Position numbers and translations under genes: made by a program
The notes under the pieces: model-generated
The model's database searches: none
Seen by the model: only the letters and a program-made list of their open reading frames with translations
Told to the model about the DNA's origin: nothing
Assembly (NCBI GenBank): GCA_945828315.1
Contig: CALZQA010000014.1
Coordinates: forward strand, 1-42,872
Length of the DNA stretch: 42,872 nt
From: an uncultured bacterium
GTDB lineage: Bacteria > Bacillota > Clostridia > Lachnospirales > Lachnospiraceae
Reading direction: 5' to 3'
Shown here: piece by piece, positions 34,203-42,871 of the stretch
Layout of the letters: every line of letters begins with the position of its first letter
How positions within the stretch are numbered: the first letter of the stretch is position 1

Positions 34203-34238
34203 GGAAACTTGGAAACTATTTTTATTTTTTTAGTTTCC
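34203..34238 (-). promoter_or_regulatory. Candidate TetR operator: GGAAACT repeats
   Basis: GGAAACT occurs at 34203-34209 and 34211-34217, and the inverse AGTTTCC at 34232-34238, with an A/T-rich spacer. The element overlaps the expected transcription start of the TetR operon, which fits autoregulation. Confidence 0.55.
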
Positions 34239-34241
34239 TAA

Positions 34242-34270
34242 ATATTACCATCTTTTATGATTGCTGTCAA
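34242..34270 (-). promoter_or_regulatory. Promoter of the TetR-GH2-GPH-GH36 operon
   Basis: On the minus strand TTGACA (34270-34265) and TAATAT (34247-34242) are exactly 17 bases apart. This is a near-consensus sigma-A promoter 54 bases before the TetR start. Confidence 0.8.
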
Positions 34271-34307
34271 TAAACTGACGCGAAAAATCTTCATCTGAAA
34301 ACCAAAA

Positions 34308-34345
34308 AATCCCACAAGTTCACGATGAACTTGTGGGATTTTTTT
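34308..34345 (-). terminator. Terminator of the DUF1846 gene (repeated sequence, copy 1)
   Basis: The 15-base perfect arms AATCCCACAAGTTCA / TGAACTTGTGGGATT surround a three-base loop, with T-rich sequence on both sides in the proper orientation. A near-identical hairpin occurs at 40196-40230. Confidence 0.88.
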
Positions 34346-35830
34346 CTACTTATGATAGATCTTATTTTCCGACTCGTATTTCGCCTCACTGGTCAGTTGG
34401 ATGCCCAGACGCTTGAAGATCTTTTCATCCACGGAGGATAACAGTACGGAAGAATGTGCCCGTAAGCCCTGCAGCTTTTTCAGCTGTGCCAGTGCGAGCT
34501 CCGCATTCTTATCGGATGCTGCCGAAGTGGACAGGGCAATGAGAATCTCATCCGTGTGAAGTCGCGGGTTCCGGTTTCCGAGATACTCTGTTTTCAGACG
34601 CTGGATCGGCTCGATCGCTTTCGGGGAAACCAGATGGATCTCATGGTCGATGCCTCCCAGTACTTTCAACGTATTCAAAAGCACTGCTGCGGACGCTCCC
34701 AGCAGATCTGTCGTCTTTCCGGTCACGATCGTGCCATCCTCCAGCTCGATCGCTACTGCCGGATGTCCGGTCTCTTTTTCACGCTTCAGTGCAGCAGCCG
34801 CCACCTCACAGTCCTCCAGTGAGAGTCCGGCCTGCTTCATCAGAAGCTCCAGCTTATACACGGTCTCCTTGCTTCCGGTACCGCGCTTGCAATCACAGAG
34901 TCCCTGATAATACCGGCAGATGATCTCCCGACAGGATGCCTGACGGCACACTTCGTCATCCGTAATACAGTTTCCTGCCATATTCACACCCATATCTGTG
35001 GGTGACTTGTAAGGGCTCTCGCCCTGGATCTGTTCAAAGATCGCATGGAGAACCGGGAAGATCTCTACATCCCGATTGTAATTTACCGTTGTCTCTCCGT
35101 ATGCTTCCAGATGGAACGGATCGATCATATTCACATCATTCAGATCTGCTGTAGCAGCCTCATAAGCGATATTGATCGGATGCTTCAGCGGAACATTCCA
35201 GATCGGGAATGTCTCAAATTTTGCATAGCCGGCTTTGATCCCACGCTTGTGCTCATGATATAACTGTGACAGGCAGGTCGCCATCTTACCGCTTCCCGGT
35301 CCGGGAGCCGTGATCACAACCAGCGGCCGCGTTGTTTCAATATAATCATTTTTTCCATATCCGTCATCGCTGACGATCGTCTGGATATCACTGGGATATC
35401 CCGGTATTTTATAGTGATGATAGGTTTTGATACCCAGATCATTCAACCGTTTGCAGAATTGGTCAGCCGCGGGCTGCCCTGCATATTTCGTCACGCAGAC
35501 GCTTCCCACATACAGGCCGACACCGCGAAATGCGTCGATCAGACGCAGCACGTCCATATCGTATGTGATGCCAAAATCCCCGCGGATCTTATTGCCCTCA
35601 ATATCCTCCGCACTGATGACGATCACAATTTCCGCCTGATCCTTCAATTCCAGAAGCATATGAAGCTTGGAATCCGGCTGAAAACCCGGAAGCACTCTGG
35701 ATGCATGATAATCATCAAACAGCTTTCCTCCGAATTCCAGATAAAGCTTGTTGTCAAACTGCTTGATCCGCTCCAAGATATGCGCAGACTGCATTTTCAA
35801 ATATTTGTCGTTATCAAATCCTATCTTCAT
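34346..35830 (-). CDS. DUF1846 family protein
   Basis: The 494-residue protein belongs to DUF1846, widespread in Firmicutes and structurally studied, but without a settled function. It begins MKIGFDNDKYLKMQS and has a central glycine-rich loop VVITAPGPGSGKMATCLSQL that looks like a nucleotide-binding loop, then KHPINIAYEAATADLND and a cysteine-rich stretch with RQASCREIICRYYQGLCDC. It has no membrane segment. The gene has its own terminator and stands alone, divergent from the MerR remnant. Confidence 0.9.
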   Translation of the reverse strand: MKIGFDNDKYLKMQSAHILERIKQFDNKLYLEFGGKLFDDYHASRVLPGFQPDSKLHMLLELKDQAEIVIVISAEDIEGNKIRGDFGITYDMDVLRLIDAFRGVGLYVGSVCVTKYAGQPAADQFCKRLNDLGIKTYHHYKIPGYPSDIQTIVSDDGYGKNDYIETTRPLVVITAPGPGSGKMATCLSQLYHEHKRGIKAGYAKFETFPIWNVPLKHPINIAYEAATADLNDVNMIDPFHLEAYGETTVNYNRDVEIFPVLHAIFEQIQGESPYKSPTDMGVNMAGNCITDDEVCRQASCREIICRYYQGLCDCKRGTGSKETVYKLELLMKQAGLSLEDCEVAAAALKREKETGHPAVAIELEDGTIVTGKTTDLLGASAAVLLNTLKVLGGIDHEIHLVSPKAIEPIQRLKTEYLGNRNPRLHTDEILIALSTSAASDKNAELALAQLKKLQGLRAHSSVLLSSVDEKIFKRLGIQLTSEAKYESENKIYHK

Positions 35831-36001
35831 TTTTGTACACCTTTTCCCCTTAAAATATAAAGCATATATGCATATATACTATCACAAAAAAACACACTTG
35901 GGAATACCTCAAAGTTTCAGGGAATGCACGAAGTACTTTTTTGTGCTACAATATAATTAACTGTAGTAGCGCAAACATTATAGTAAGGATAAGGTTTTTT
36001 T

Positions 36002-36734
36002 ATGGATCTTCAACGATTAACCATCGGCCAGATGGCACAGCTCAACCACATTTCGGAGCAGACGCTCCGCCTCTATGACAAGGAAGGACTTTTGAAAGCG
36101 CAGGAAGTCGATCTAAAGAGCGGATACCGCTATTATCACATTCTGCAGTCCGCGAGACTTGACCTGATCCAGAATCTGAAAATGTACGGTCTGACATTAA
36201 AGCAGATCAAGGACATTTTGAACAGCAATCATATCGATGCCATCAAAAAGCAGCTGGAATATCAGGAAAAAGAGATTGACATCAGAATGGAGCAGCTTAC
36301 ACATACAAAAAATACACTGAAACGTGTCCTGGATAATTACAAAAGGTATGAAGCGCTTCCCAAAAACGGACAGATCTTTCTTGAATACCAGAACGAACGA
36401 CACATCTATACGCTGAACTGTGAACAGGATTTTTTTGAGCAGGATGAATCCGGATACGAGTATATGCTAAGGCAGCTCAAACAGCATCTTGTGAGTCAGG
36501 ACATTCCCCTGTCTTTCTTCTATAATATAGGTACCGTGATCCGGAATCTGCATTTGTTCCGATGATTTTACGGAAGAGGAAGAAAACGCAAAGAGACTGT
36601 TGCAATATATAAAAGATATGGGCTATCAGATCGCCGGAGATTATCTGTGCGAAGCAGTCATTGATTTTCCGGTTCTGGAAGATACAAAGCGGCATATTTT
36701 CAGCAAAATTCAAATACCTGTATTCTTTACTTGA
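36002..36734 (+). pseudogene. MerR-family regulator, frameshifted
   Basis: The first frame encodes a MerR helix-turn-helix (LTIGQMAQLNHISEQTLRLY, then DKEGLLKAQE and SGYRYYH), the long dimer coil (to about residue 115) and the start of a ligand domain, ending at a TGA at 36565. Another frame continues from about 36550 with SDDFTEEEENAKRLLQYIKD and ends FPVLEDTKRHIFSKIQIPV at a TGA at 36734, which is the expected end of a BmrR-like effector domain. A frameshift, perhaps with a small deletion, near 36540-36560 splits the gene. A TATAAT at 35952-35957 may be its -10. The HTH could still be made, without ligand sensing. Confidence 0.75.
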
Positions 36735-36761
36735 CTCTATACCAACAATAGGCCTTATGAT
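36731..36761 (+). promoter_or_regulatory. MerR-type promoter with 19-bp spacer
   Basis: TTGACT (36731-36736) and TATGAT (36756-36761) are 19 bases apart, the long spacer that MerR-family activators correct by twisting DNA. A partial dyad CTAT...ATAG lies in the spacer. It stands between the broken MerR gene and the truncated dehydrogenase gene. Confidence 0.6.
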
Positions 36762-36804
36762 ACAACTAACAAAACCGTTAACTTATCTAAGGAGGGCTAT
36801 TATT

Positions 36805-37431
36805 ATGGATCGTAAAGTAACATATGTACAGTATGGATGCGGAAGGATGAGTCGTTGGCTGATGCGCTATGCCATTGCAAAAGGATGCGAGCTATTAGCT
36901 GCTTTTGACATGAATCCTGCAGTTGTCGGAAAGGATGTCAGTGAGATCATCGGCAACGATTATCCTGCCGTAGGTGTGGCAATCCAATCAGCAGCGGATG
37001 CTGAAAAAGTGATCGCAGAACTGAAGCCGGACGTATGTATCATCGCAACACGCAGTACCGTCGCTGAGCTGGAAGATATCTTCACCATCTGTGCAAAGAA
37101 CGGCGTCAACGCCATCACCACCTGTGAGGAGGCGCTTTATCCCTGGAACTCTTCACCGGCACTTACCGCAAAGCTGGATGCACTGGCAAAAGAAGGCGGC
37201 TGCACACTGACCGGTGTCGGTTATTATGATCTCTTCTGGGGAACCATGGTAACAAACCTGATGGGATCTTCTTTTGAAGTCAAGAAGATCACCGGAAGCA
37301 GCTGGTATGATGTAGAAGACTACGGTATTGCCCTTGCAGAAGTCATTTCTTCACTCCCCGGACTCTCGTTGACACCACCGGTCCCAGCGGCACCATTTGG
37401 ATATCCACGTTGCCGTCCGTCTTTCTCGTGA
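36805..37431 (+). pseudogene. 2,4-Diaminopentanoate dehydrogenase, C-terminally truncated
   Basis: The frame opens with AAGGAGGG and MDRKVTYVQYGCGRMSRW, then FDMNPAVVGKDVSEIIG, NAITTCEEALYPWNSSP, GVGYYDLFWGTMVTNL and GSSWYDVEDYGIALAEV. This strongly resembles 2,4-diaminopentanoate dehydrogenase of anaerobic ornithine fermentation (about 350 residues). Homology ends at about residue 180 (position 37344); the remaining 28 residues are the antisense of the metallophosphoesterase gene. The Rossmann half remains, while the second half is lost, so activity is unlikely. No other ornithine-fermentation gene is here. The MerR-type promoter upstream would have controlled it. Confidence 0.8.
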
Positions 37432-38365
37432 TCAGAGTTCCGCCCCGCTGAATATCACTCTTGGCGATACCCTGATAGCCAAGGTAATCGATGGACATTC
37501 CGTACGTCATCCGAATCCCCTTGTAAACCAGCGACAGCGTATTCATATGATCATGTCCGCAGAACATCCACTTGATCACGCCATTTTCCACCGCCCGGTC
37601 AAAAAATTTGTCCGGTTCCTTGGAAATGCCAAAATACTCATCTTTTTCTCCGATGCTGCCATGGCAGTAGATCACGCTTGGATCGCCGAGCTTCATTTTC
37701 TCGTAGGCTTCCTTAAATTCCCGGAGCGGTATATGGAAAAATGCCACGGCCTTTATATCGGGGTTGTCCTGTTTCATTGCATCAAGGCGCTCCATGCACC
37801 AGTTGATCTGATCATCATGAATGCAGTCAAAACCGCTGAAAAACCAGCCGCCTTCTCCATACATATTCGAGTCCAGCATCACCAGCGGAAGAAGCACGTT
37901 CCCCGAATCATCCACCAATTCGATCAGGAAATTTCCCACACCGGTGAGATCCTTCCTGCCTTCTGAAAAGATACAGTATGTTCCCTGCTGATACAACTCT
38001 GCCAGCTCTTCTTTGTTGCAGGTCGACCCCAGCTCACAATCATGATTTCCGAACACCAGCGTATATGGAATTTCAAAACCGTCCAGAAATGCCATCAGTT
38101 TCTTTGCCTGTTTGCGGTTATTCATCGTTCCTGACCTTGGCCAGAACGGAAAGATCGAATCACCGGTCAGCACGATCAGATCCGGCTTTGACGTTTCTAT
38201 CAGCGTTCTCACTGCATCCAGCGCCAGCCGGTCTTTCCCTTTCGACAGAAAACCGAAACCCAGATGCAGATCTGTCAGCTGCAGGATCCGAAAATCCTGA
38301 TCCTTCGGTATTCTTATCGTAAATGTTTCATCATCGATCTGTTTACATCTATCTGAATAATACAT
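37343..38365 (-). CDS. Calcineurin-like metallophosphoesterase
   Basis: The 340-residue protein has the two-metal phosphoesterase motifs in order: LQLTDLHLG (DLH, where D-x-H is usual in form), VLTGDSIF, VFGNHDCELGS, AVAFFHIPL and FCGHDHMNT. No signal peptide is apparent, so it is cytoplasmic. The substrate is unknown; phosphodiesters or nucleotides are typical. Its end (RGVKK, stop at 37343) lies exactly where the convergent dehydrogenase gene is broken, so its last residues may come from the joined sequence. It follows the amino acid permease gene by nine bases, and the two are probably cotranscribed. Confidence 0.87.
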   Translation of the reverse strand: MYYSDRCKQIDDETFTIRIPKDQDFRILQLTDLHLGFGFLSKGKDRLALDAVRTLIETSKPDLIVLTGDSIFPFWPRSGTMNNRKQAKKLMAFLDGFEIPYTLVFGNHDCELGSTCNKEELAELYQQGTYCIFSEGRKDLTGVGNFLIELVDDSGNVLLPLVMLDSNMYGEGGWFFSGFDCIHDDQINWCMERLDAMKQDNPDIKAVAFFHIPLREFKEAYEKMKLGDPSVIYCHGSIGEKDEYFGISKEPDKFFDRAVENGVIKWMFCGHDHMNTLSLVYKGIRMTYGMSIDYLGYQGIAKSDIQRGGTLITRKTDGNVDIQMVPLGPVVSTRVRGVKK

Positions 38366-38374
38366 GAAAGCCTC

Positions 38375-39529
38375 CTAACTTAGCGGGATCAGTGAACCTA
38401 CCGCTGACAGGATCGTCGATACGACCATGAGCACCTGAAAGGGCATCGTTCCGATCACCCCACAAATGGGACTTTTCCCGGCTTTCCGCCTTGATTTCCC
38501 ATAGGTAAGCACGAGCATGATGCTGACAAGTACCACAACACCACTCATGATCCGCGTCAAAATAATAAAGCTGTTTACCCCGAAGATCGCAAATAAAATG
38601 CACGGAATGGTAGCAAGGAGCCAGCTCACGCGGTTTCCGATGCCGACCTGTTCATGCACCACATCGCGCAATGCGAGTGTATTTGACCAGAAGGTCGTCA
38701 GCAATGCAAACAGAGAGAAGATGCCCGCCAGGATCACCGCCCATTTACCGATGCTCTCGCCAAGCTGCATATATGCAAGCTCCTGATTGATCTCTCCCTT
38801 CGTTCCCAGCAGTACCGTCATTGTCACGATCAGTACAAACGCAGAGGACAGGCCAAAACCGATGAAAATGGATCTTCTGATCTTTCCGGGATTGCCGTCA
38901 AGTCCTTTTACCACCTGAATGACCGCCTGATTCGCGGAAGTCGCAAACACCACCATACTGTACAGAGCCAGCAGATTGTTCCAGTGAAAGGGCGCCGTAT
39001 ACAATGCATTGACAGGGTGCATAAACGTTGCAACTGTCATGACCGCCACAATACCCATGAGCAGCAGCACCGCATATTTCTGCGCGATCCCGACTGCCTT
39101 CATTCCCATAAATACCACGATCCCCGCGATCACATAATAGATGATCTGTGCCGCCCACATCGGCATGCCGAACCAGTTCGTAAAGATCTGGGCACCACCG
39201 TTAATATTCCCGCTAACACCGATCATGATCGCCAGTCCGTACACCACAAATACGGTCCAGCTGAAAATTTTCTTTGCCACACCGTGAAACAGCTCACCCT
39301 CAAAGCTTTTGACGATCTGTACGCCACCGTTATTATAAGAAAGCTCCGCAATGATCAGATGCAGGATCACATTAACGATGTAAGCCAGCACCACCATCCA
39401 CACCACATCCAGCATGCTGTTCTTCGTCGCCAGATACGGTACCGCGATGATCCCGGTGCCGATACTGTTTCCCACGATCATACTGATCGCCTCAAAAGTC
39501 GTTAAATTCGCTTCAGACTTCATTTTCAT
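38375..39529 (-). CDS. Amino acid permease (HAAAP/APC-like)
   Basis: The 384-residue membrane protein has about eleven helices. It begins with SMIVGNSIGTGIIAVPYLA, the helix-one break with GSxxGxG-like spacing typical of APC-superfamily amino acid carriers, followed by AELSYNNGGVQIV and later FATSANQAVIQVVKG. The size and pattern fit the hydroxy/aromatic amino acid permease family and related Firmicutes permeases. The substrate is not determined; an aromatic amino acid would suit the trp genes elsewhere in the window, but there is no direct link. Confidence 0.82.
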   Translation of the reverse strand: MKMKSEANLTTFEAISMIVGNSIGTGIIAVPYLATKNSMLDVVWMVVLAYIVNVILHLIIAELSYNNGGVQIVKSFEGELFHGVAKKIFSWTVFVVYGLAIMIGVSGNINGGAQIFTNWFGMPMWAAQIIYYVIAGIVVFMGMKAVGIAQKYAVLLLMGIVAVMTVATFMHPVNALYTAPFHWNNLLALYSMVVFATSANQAVIQVVKGLDGNPGKIRRSIFIGFGLSSAFVLIVTMTVLLGTKGEINQELAYMQLGESIGKWAVILAGIFSLFALLTTFWSNTLALRDVVHEQVGIGNRVSWLLATIPCILFAIFGVNSFIILTRIMSGVVVLVSIMLVLTYGKSRRKAGKSPICGVIGTMPFQVLMVVSTILSAVGSLIPLS

Positions 39530-39556
39530 GTTTTAAATCCCCTAAAGTTTTTTCAT

Positions 39557-40192
39557 TTATTTGGCACGTTTCTTTTTGTCATTCCCACTGCGAACACACA
39601 GGATAATTCCTGTGATGACAACTGCACCGCCTGCCACCGATGTGACCGAGGGAATCTCGCGGAACAAAAGAATACCGAGAACAGATGCAAATATCGGTTC
39701 CAGCAGCTTTGCAGTGGACACAAAAGATGCTTTTTCGTATTTGAGTCCCCAGCTGAAGATGCTGTGTCCAAGAAGTGTACACATGAGCGCAAGTCCGAAG
39801 GCCACCAGTAAATTTTTCATACCGATATGAACGACTTCATAACCGCCACACAAAGAAGCAGTCAAAGCCACCAGTCCCACAAAGAAAACTTCCGTATCAA
39901 CAAGAACCACGGAAGAAGCGATGCTTGTGTATCTCAGGCTCTCAAAATAGCAGGTAAAATGCATGCCCAGGAATATACCACTGACTACACAGAGCAATAT
40001 CTGTTTGATCTGTGTATGCTGTAGTTCTTCCCTGTGCCGCAGCGCGATCATGGGACTTAACATCACCACGCACCACAGCATCCGATATAGTACCAGAACC
40101 GTTGAGGGTGCATCGGAATACCTTACCAGAACCGCTGAAAAGGAAGCACCCAGAACACCCAGAATAATGATCAGTTTTTTCATTTTTATCAT
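39557..40192 (-). pseudogene. EamA-family transporter with internal deletion
   Basis: The 211-residue frame begins like EamA proteins (LIIILGVLGASFSAVLVRYS, VLYRMLWCVVMLSPM) and ends with a normal second-repeat close (AKLLEPIFASVLGILLFREI, AGGAVVITGIILCV). Intact members have about 290 residues and ten helices; the region between the fifth and about the eighth helix, near SLCGGYEVVHIGMKN (113-126), is missing. The frame is kept, so a shortened protein could still be made. The ATG at 40192 lies only three bases after the T-run of the terminator at 40196-40230, with no good ribosome binding site or promoter. I judge it decayed. Confidence 0.6.
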
Positions 40193-40195
40193 AAC

Positions 40196-40230
40196 AAAAA
40201 TCCCACAAGTTCGCAATGAACTTGTGGAAT
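40196..40230 (-). terminator. Hairpin after the HD-GYP gene (repeated sequence, copy 2)
   Basis: Arms CCACAAGTTC / GAACTTGTGG with a T-rich end on the minus strand repeat the hairpin at 34308-34345 with small changes in the loop and outer pairs. It is about 97 bases past the stop of the large HD-GYP gene and immediately before the shortened EamA frame. Confidence 0.75.
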
Positions 40231-40326
40231 CAACCCAAATAATTAACATTAATCTGTGATTTTCAAAATATCGGAAAATGTTTCTTCTCCGCTAAAGAAG
40301 GTTTGTGCCGGTGGAGGACTGTTGAC

Positions 40327-42498
40327 TTATTTAATCTCATAAACCGGTTTGATCTTTGTATTCTGAGAGTTCTTAAAGAAACTGGCAAACACTCTATCTA
40401 TGATCATTTGCAGATTCTGTGAATGCGCTTCTGTCAAAACAATTAAATACTGACTTTCAGACACTCTTGTCATAACATCCACGGTTCTCAGAGACTGAAT
40501 AATACTGTATTCCATAGCTTTCATCGCCTTCTCAACATCAGACATTGCCACATCTTCTTCCCAAACCAATGAAATCAGCACGGTATGAGATTCAATTCCG
40601 AATCTCGTATGAAGTCCATTAATATACTGATACAGTTTTCCCATATCTTCCTGATTAATTTTAATTGCTCCCGGTTCACAGTTCTGTGCTATTAATTCAC
40701 GGACTAACGAAGATACGTCCATCAGATCCGTCTTTCCTTCATTCTCTTTTTGCTGAGTATTCAAAGCCCCCTCATCCAAAAGCTCAAGAAATGCATCTGT
40801 CATATGTGGATCAAATTGTGTGCCCCGTCCCCTGCTAAGCTCTCCACGAATTGTATCCCTTGATAACGCTTTTCTATATGCTCTATCAGATGACATTGCA
40901 TCATATGCATCAACAATCCCTACAAGTCTTGCCTCCTCCGGAATATCTTCTCCGGACTTTTTATCCGGATATCCTTTTCCATCGTACCGTTCATGATGAT
41001 TTCTCGCAACTACGTACATTTCAGATAAACTTGATACCCCTTGCAAAATTTCTGAGCCAATAATTGTATGACTCTTGATGATTTCGAATTCTTCATCAGA
41101 CAATCTGTCAGCTTTATTTAACACTCTATCCGGAATTCCAATCTTTCCAACATCATGAAGAAGTGCTTTATATCGAACACTATCAATCCGTTCCTCATCC
41201 CAGCCAAGTCTCTTCGCCAAAATAATTGAATACTCTGCAACACGTGTAGAATGACCTTTTGTATATATATCCTTTGCATCAATGGCAGTAACAAGTGTCT
41301 GAATGATCTCTGCCGAAATAAGCTCTGCTTTTGCATTTTCCGCAAATTGAACCTGCTTTTGCACCATCTCATTAATACAGGTTATAACCATGCTGATTCC
41401 AAAAATAAAAACGCCAACTCTGCTATATTTTCCAAGATCCCCTACCTTTTCCGTATAGCAACGAACCAAATCTATAGCCGCACAAATTGCAGCTGAAAGA
41501 ACACCCAAAAACGCTACGTCCACCTTCTTCCTTTGGCGGACATTTTTATACTCCATTAATAATACAACAACTATTACTATTGTAAGCAACCCATGCGAAA
41601 CAAATGCCATACTCATAAAATCAAGTATGTTAAATGCTTGCAAAGTCAACTGAACAATAATATTTGTAACTGTTATATAAATTAATATACGCATTAATTT
41701 TTTGTAGTGATCTGATACCGCAAATAAATATAATTCTGTAAAAAAAGGAGCCATCATAAGGCTGAGAAAAATCAGATTCGAATACAAAACCTGATTTCCA
41801 TAAAAGATCATAGGTACTTTTGTCTCTATCAGATGATAAGCAAATAAAACTATAAAATACATGCCTAAACTAAATAATTTGGCCGGATTCTGTTTTGATC
41901 TTATCTGAACAGTTGCAAAAATCAGCAAAATTATGCCACACACTAATATTCCAAGACAGCATATTAGTGCAAAAATTTCATTCTTGAGGAAATACAAAAT
42001 GACAACATCTCTGTCACCAACTACCATCTGCGTCATATAGGTCGCGTAGTCTTCATATGGCGACTGCATTTTTATCTTTATGATTTTGCCTTCACTGTCA
42101 TCCGGAATATCTGCAAACACCATAACACTTCCCGGAGTTCTTCCAATAACGAGCTGATCGTCCATTCCAAAAGAATAGATCAGTTCGTCATCTACAAATA
42201 TCTGCAATCTTTTATCTGCTGATAAAAAGCATAGTGTCTCACCACACATATTCGCTGAAACTGCCCTTTTCGCAACAACTATCTCATCAGCATCTGATTT
42301 GCCATAATACGGCAATGATGATATTTTTGTTGTTACATCCTCTGTTGTAATCTCCCATCCGGCATTACATTCAACAACATCATCTGTAGCCAGAGTGACA
42401 TCTTGAACTTCAGATGTTCCCACAATGATTCCAATTGCTACAAACTGCAATATGATTATCGCAACGATAAGCAATGATATATTTTTGATATTTTTCAT
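40327..42498 (-). CDS. Membrane HD-GYP protein with extracytoplasmic sensor and C-terminal extension
   Basis: The 723-residue protein has an N-terminal helix (8-27), an outward-facing domain (about 30-165) with a jelly-roll look (LQIFVDDELIYSFG), then about seven helices (170-376) in the style of 7TMR-DISM sensors. A short coil leads to an intact HD-GYP core: KGHSTRVAEYS (His416), ALLHDVGKIGIP (His448-Asp449), NHHERYDGKGYP (501-511) and DAYDAMSSDRAYRKAL. A further region (about 600-715) with SLRTVDVMTRVSESQYLIVL recalls a GGDEF-like cyclase fold without the signature. It probably degrades cyclic-di-GMP in response to an outside ligand. GAGGGC precedes the ATG. The sequence is noticeably more A/T-rich than its neighbours. 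Confidence 0.9.
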   Translation of the reverse strand: MKNIKNISLLIVAIIILQFVAIGIIVGTSEVQDVTLATDDVVECNAGWEITTEDVTTKISSLPYYGKSDADEIVVAKRAVSANMCGETLCFLSADKRLQIFVDDELIYSFGMDDQLVIGRTPGSVMVFADIPDDSEGKIIKIKMQSPYEDYATYMTQMVVGDRDVVILYFLKNEIFALICCLGILVCGIILLIFATVQIRSKQNPAKLFSLGMYFIVLFAYHLIETKVPMIFYGNQVLYSNLIFLSLMMAPFFTELYLFAVSDHYKKLMRILIYITVTNIIVQLTLQAFNILDFMSMAFVSHGLLTIVIVVVLLMEYKNVRQRKKVDVAFLGVLSAAICAAIDLVRCYTEKVGDLGKYSRVGVFIFGISMVITCINEMVQKQVQFAENAKAELISAEIIQTLVTAIDAKDIYTKGHSTRVAEYSIILAKRLGWDEERIDSVRYKALLHDVGKIGIPDRVLNKADRLSDEEFEIIKSHTIIGSEILQGVSSLSEMYVVARNHHERYDGKGYPDKKSGEDIPEEARLVGIVDAYDAMSSDRAYRKALSRDTIRGELSRGRGTQFDPHMTDAFLELLDEGALNTQQKENEGKTDLMDVSSLVRELIAQNCEPGAIKINQEDMGKLYQYINGLHTRFGIESHTVLISLVWEEDVAMSDVEKAMKAMEYSIIQSLRTVDVMTRVSESQYLIVLTEAHSQNLQMIIDRVFASFFKNSQNTKIKPVYEIK

Positions 42499-42602
42499 CT
42501 TTTGCCCTCATTATTTTTCAATTTGTATAGCAAAATGATAGCATACCAACGAAAAACATGCTAGAAACATTCATGCATATTATCACCGTAATTAACATGA
42601 AA

Positions 42603-42725
42603 AAACCTTACTGATTTTCAGTTGTCAACTGCAACCGCACCATCGTGCGGTTGTCGCGGCATTCGTCAAATGGAAATGCAAGCATTCCCGCTTGACTCAT
42701 TGCTTGCGCAAATCAGTAAGGTTTT
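42603..42725. repeat. Branched palindromic element with 16-bp terminal inverted repeats
   Basis: Perfect 16-base arms AAAACCTTACTGATTT (42603-42618) and the inverse (42710-42725) enclose three further hairpins: CAGTTG/CAACTG (42620-42632), CAACCGCA/TGCGGTTG (42633-42654), and a stem around GGAAATGC/GCATTCC (42672-42687) that can be extended by GTCAA/TTGAC or replaced by GCAAGCA/TGCTTGC. No ORF fits. It may be a MITE-like repeat or a structured RNA. The flanks 42499-42602 and 42726-42775 show nothing I can support. Confidence 0.7.
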
Positions 42726-42775
42726 CTTATGCTCATAACGTAATCTTATTCAAACTCTTTTTCTGGTTTGATTTT

Positions 42776-42871
42776 TCATGTAAATCTGTTGTTATTATGT
42801 TTCAAAACCGTATCATTGTTAGCCCTCAACCATGGGTACCTGTTCATATTACCATACTTTTGAGATAATTG
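42776..42871 (-). CDS. Possible C-terminal end of an unknown gene (partial)
   Basis: From the window edge a minus-strand frame is open for 31 codons and ends at TGA at 42776; it reads QLSQKYGNMNRYPWLRANN and then DTVLKHNNNRFT. It is too short to judge, and I do not recognise it. The stretch could equally be noncoding. Confidence 0.2.
   Translation of the reverse strand, partial: QLSQKYGNMNRYPWLRANNDTVLKHNNNRFT

Noticed and set aside
36477-36713. 78-codon minus-strand frame over the MerR gene
   Set aside because: It is antisense to the second half of the MerR effector domain and has no start signal.
42603-42725. Integron attC site or simple terminator
   Set aside because: The arms and inner stems lack the attC core-site pattern and no integrase or cassette genes are present. 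The element is much longer than a simple terminator and lacks a clear U-tract.
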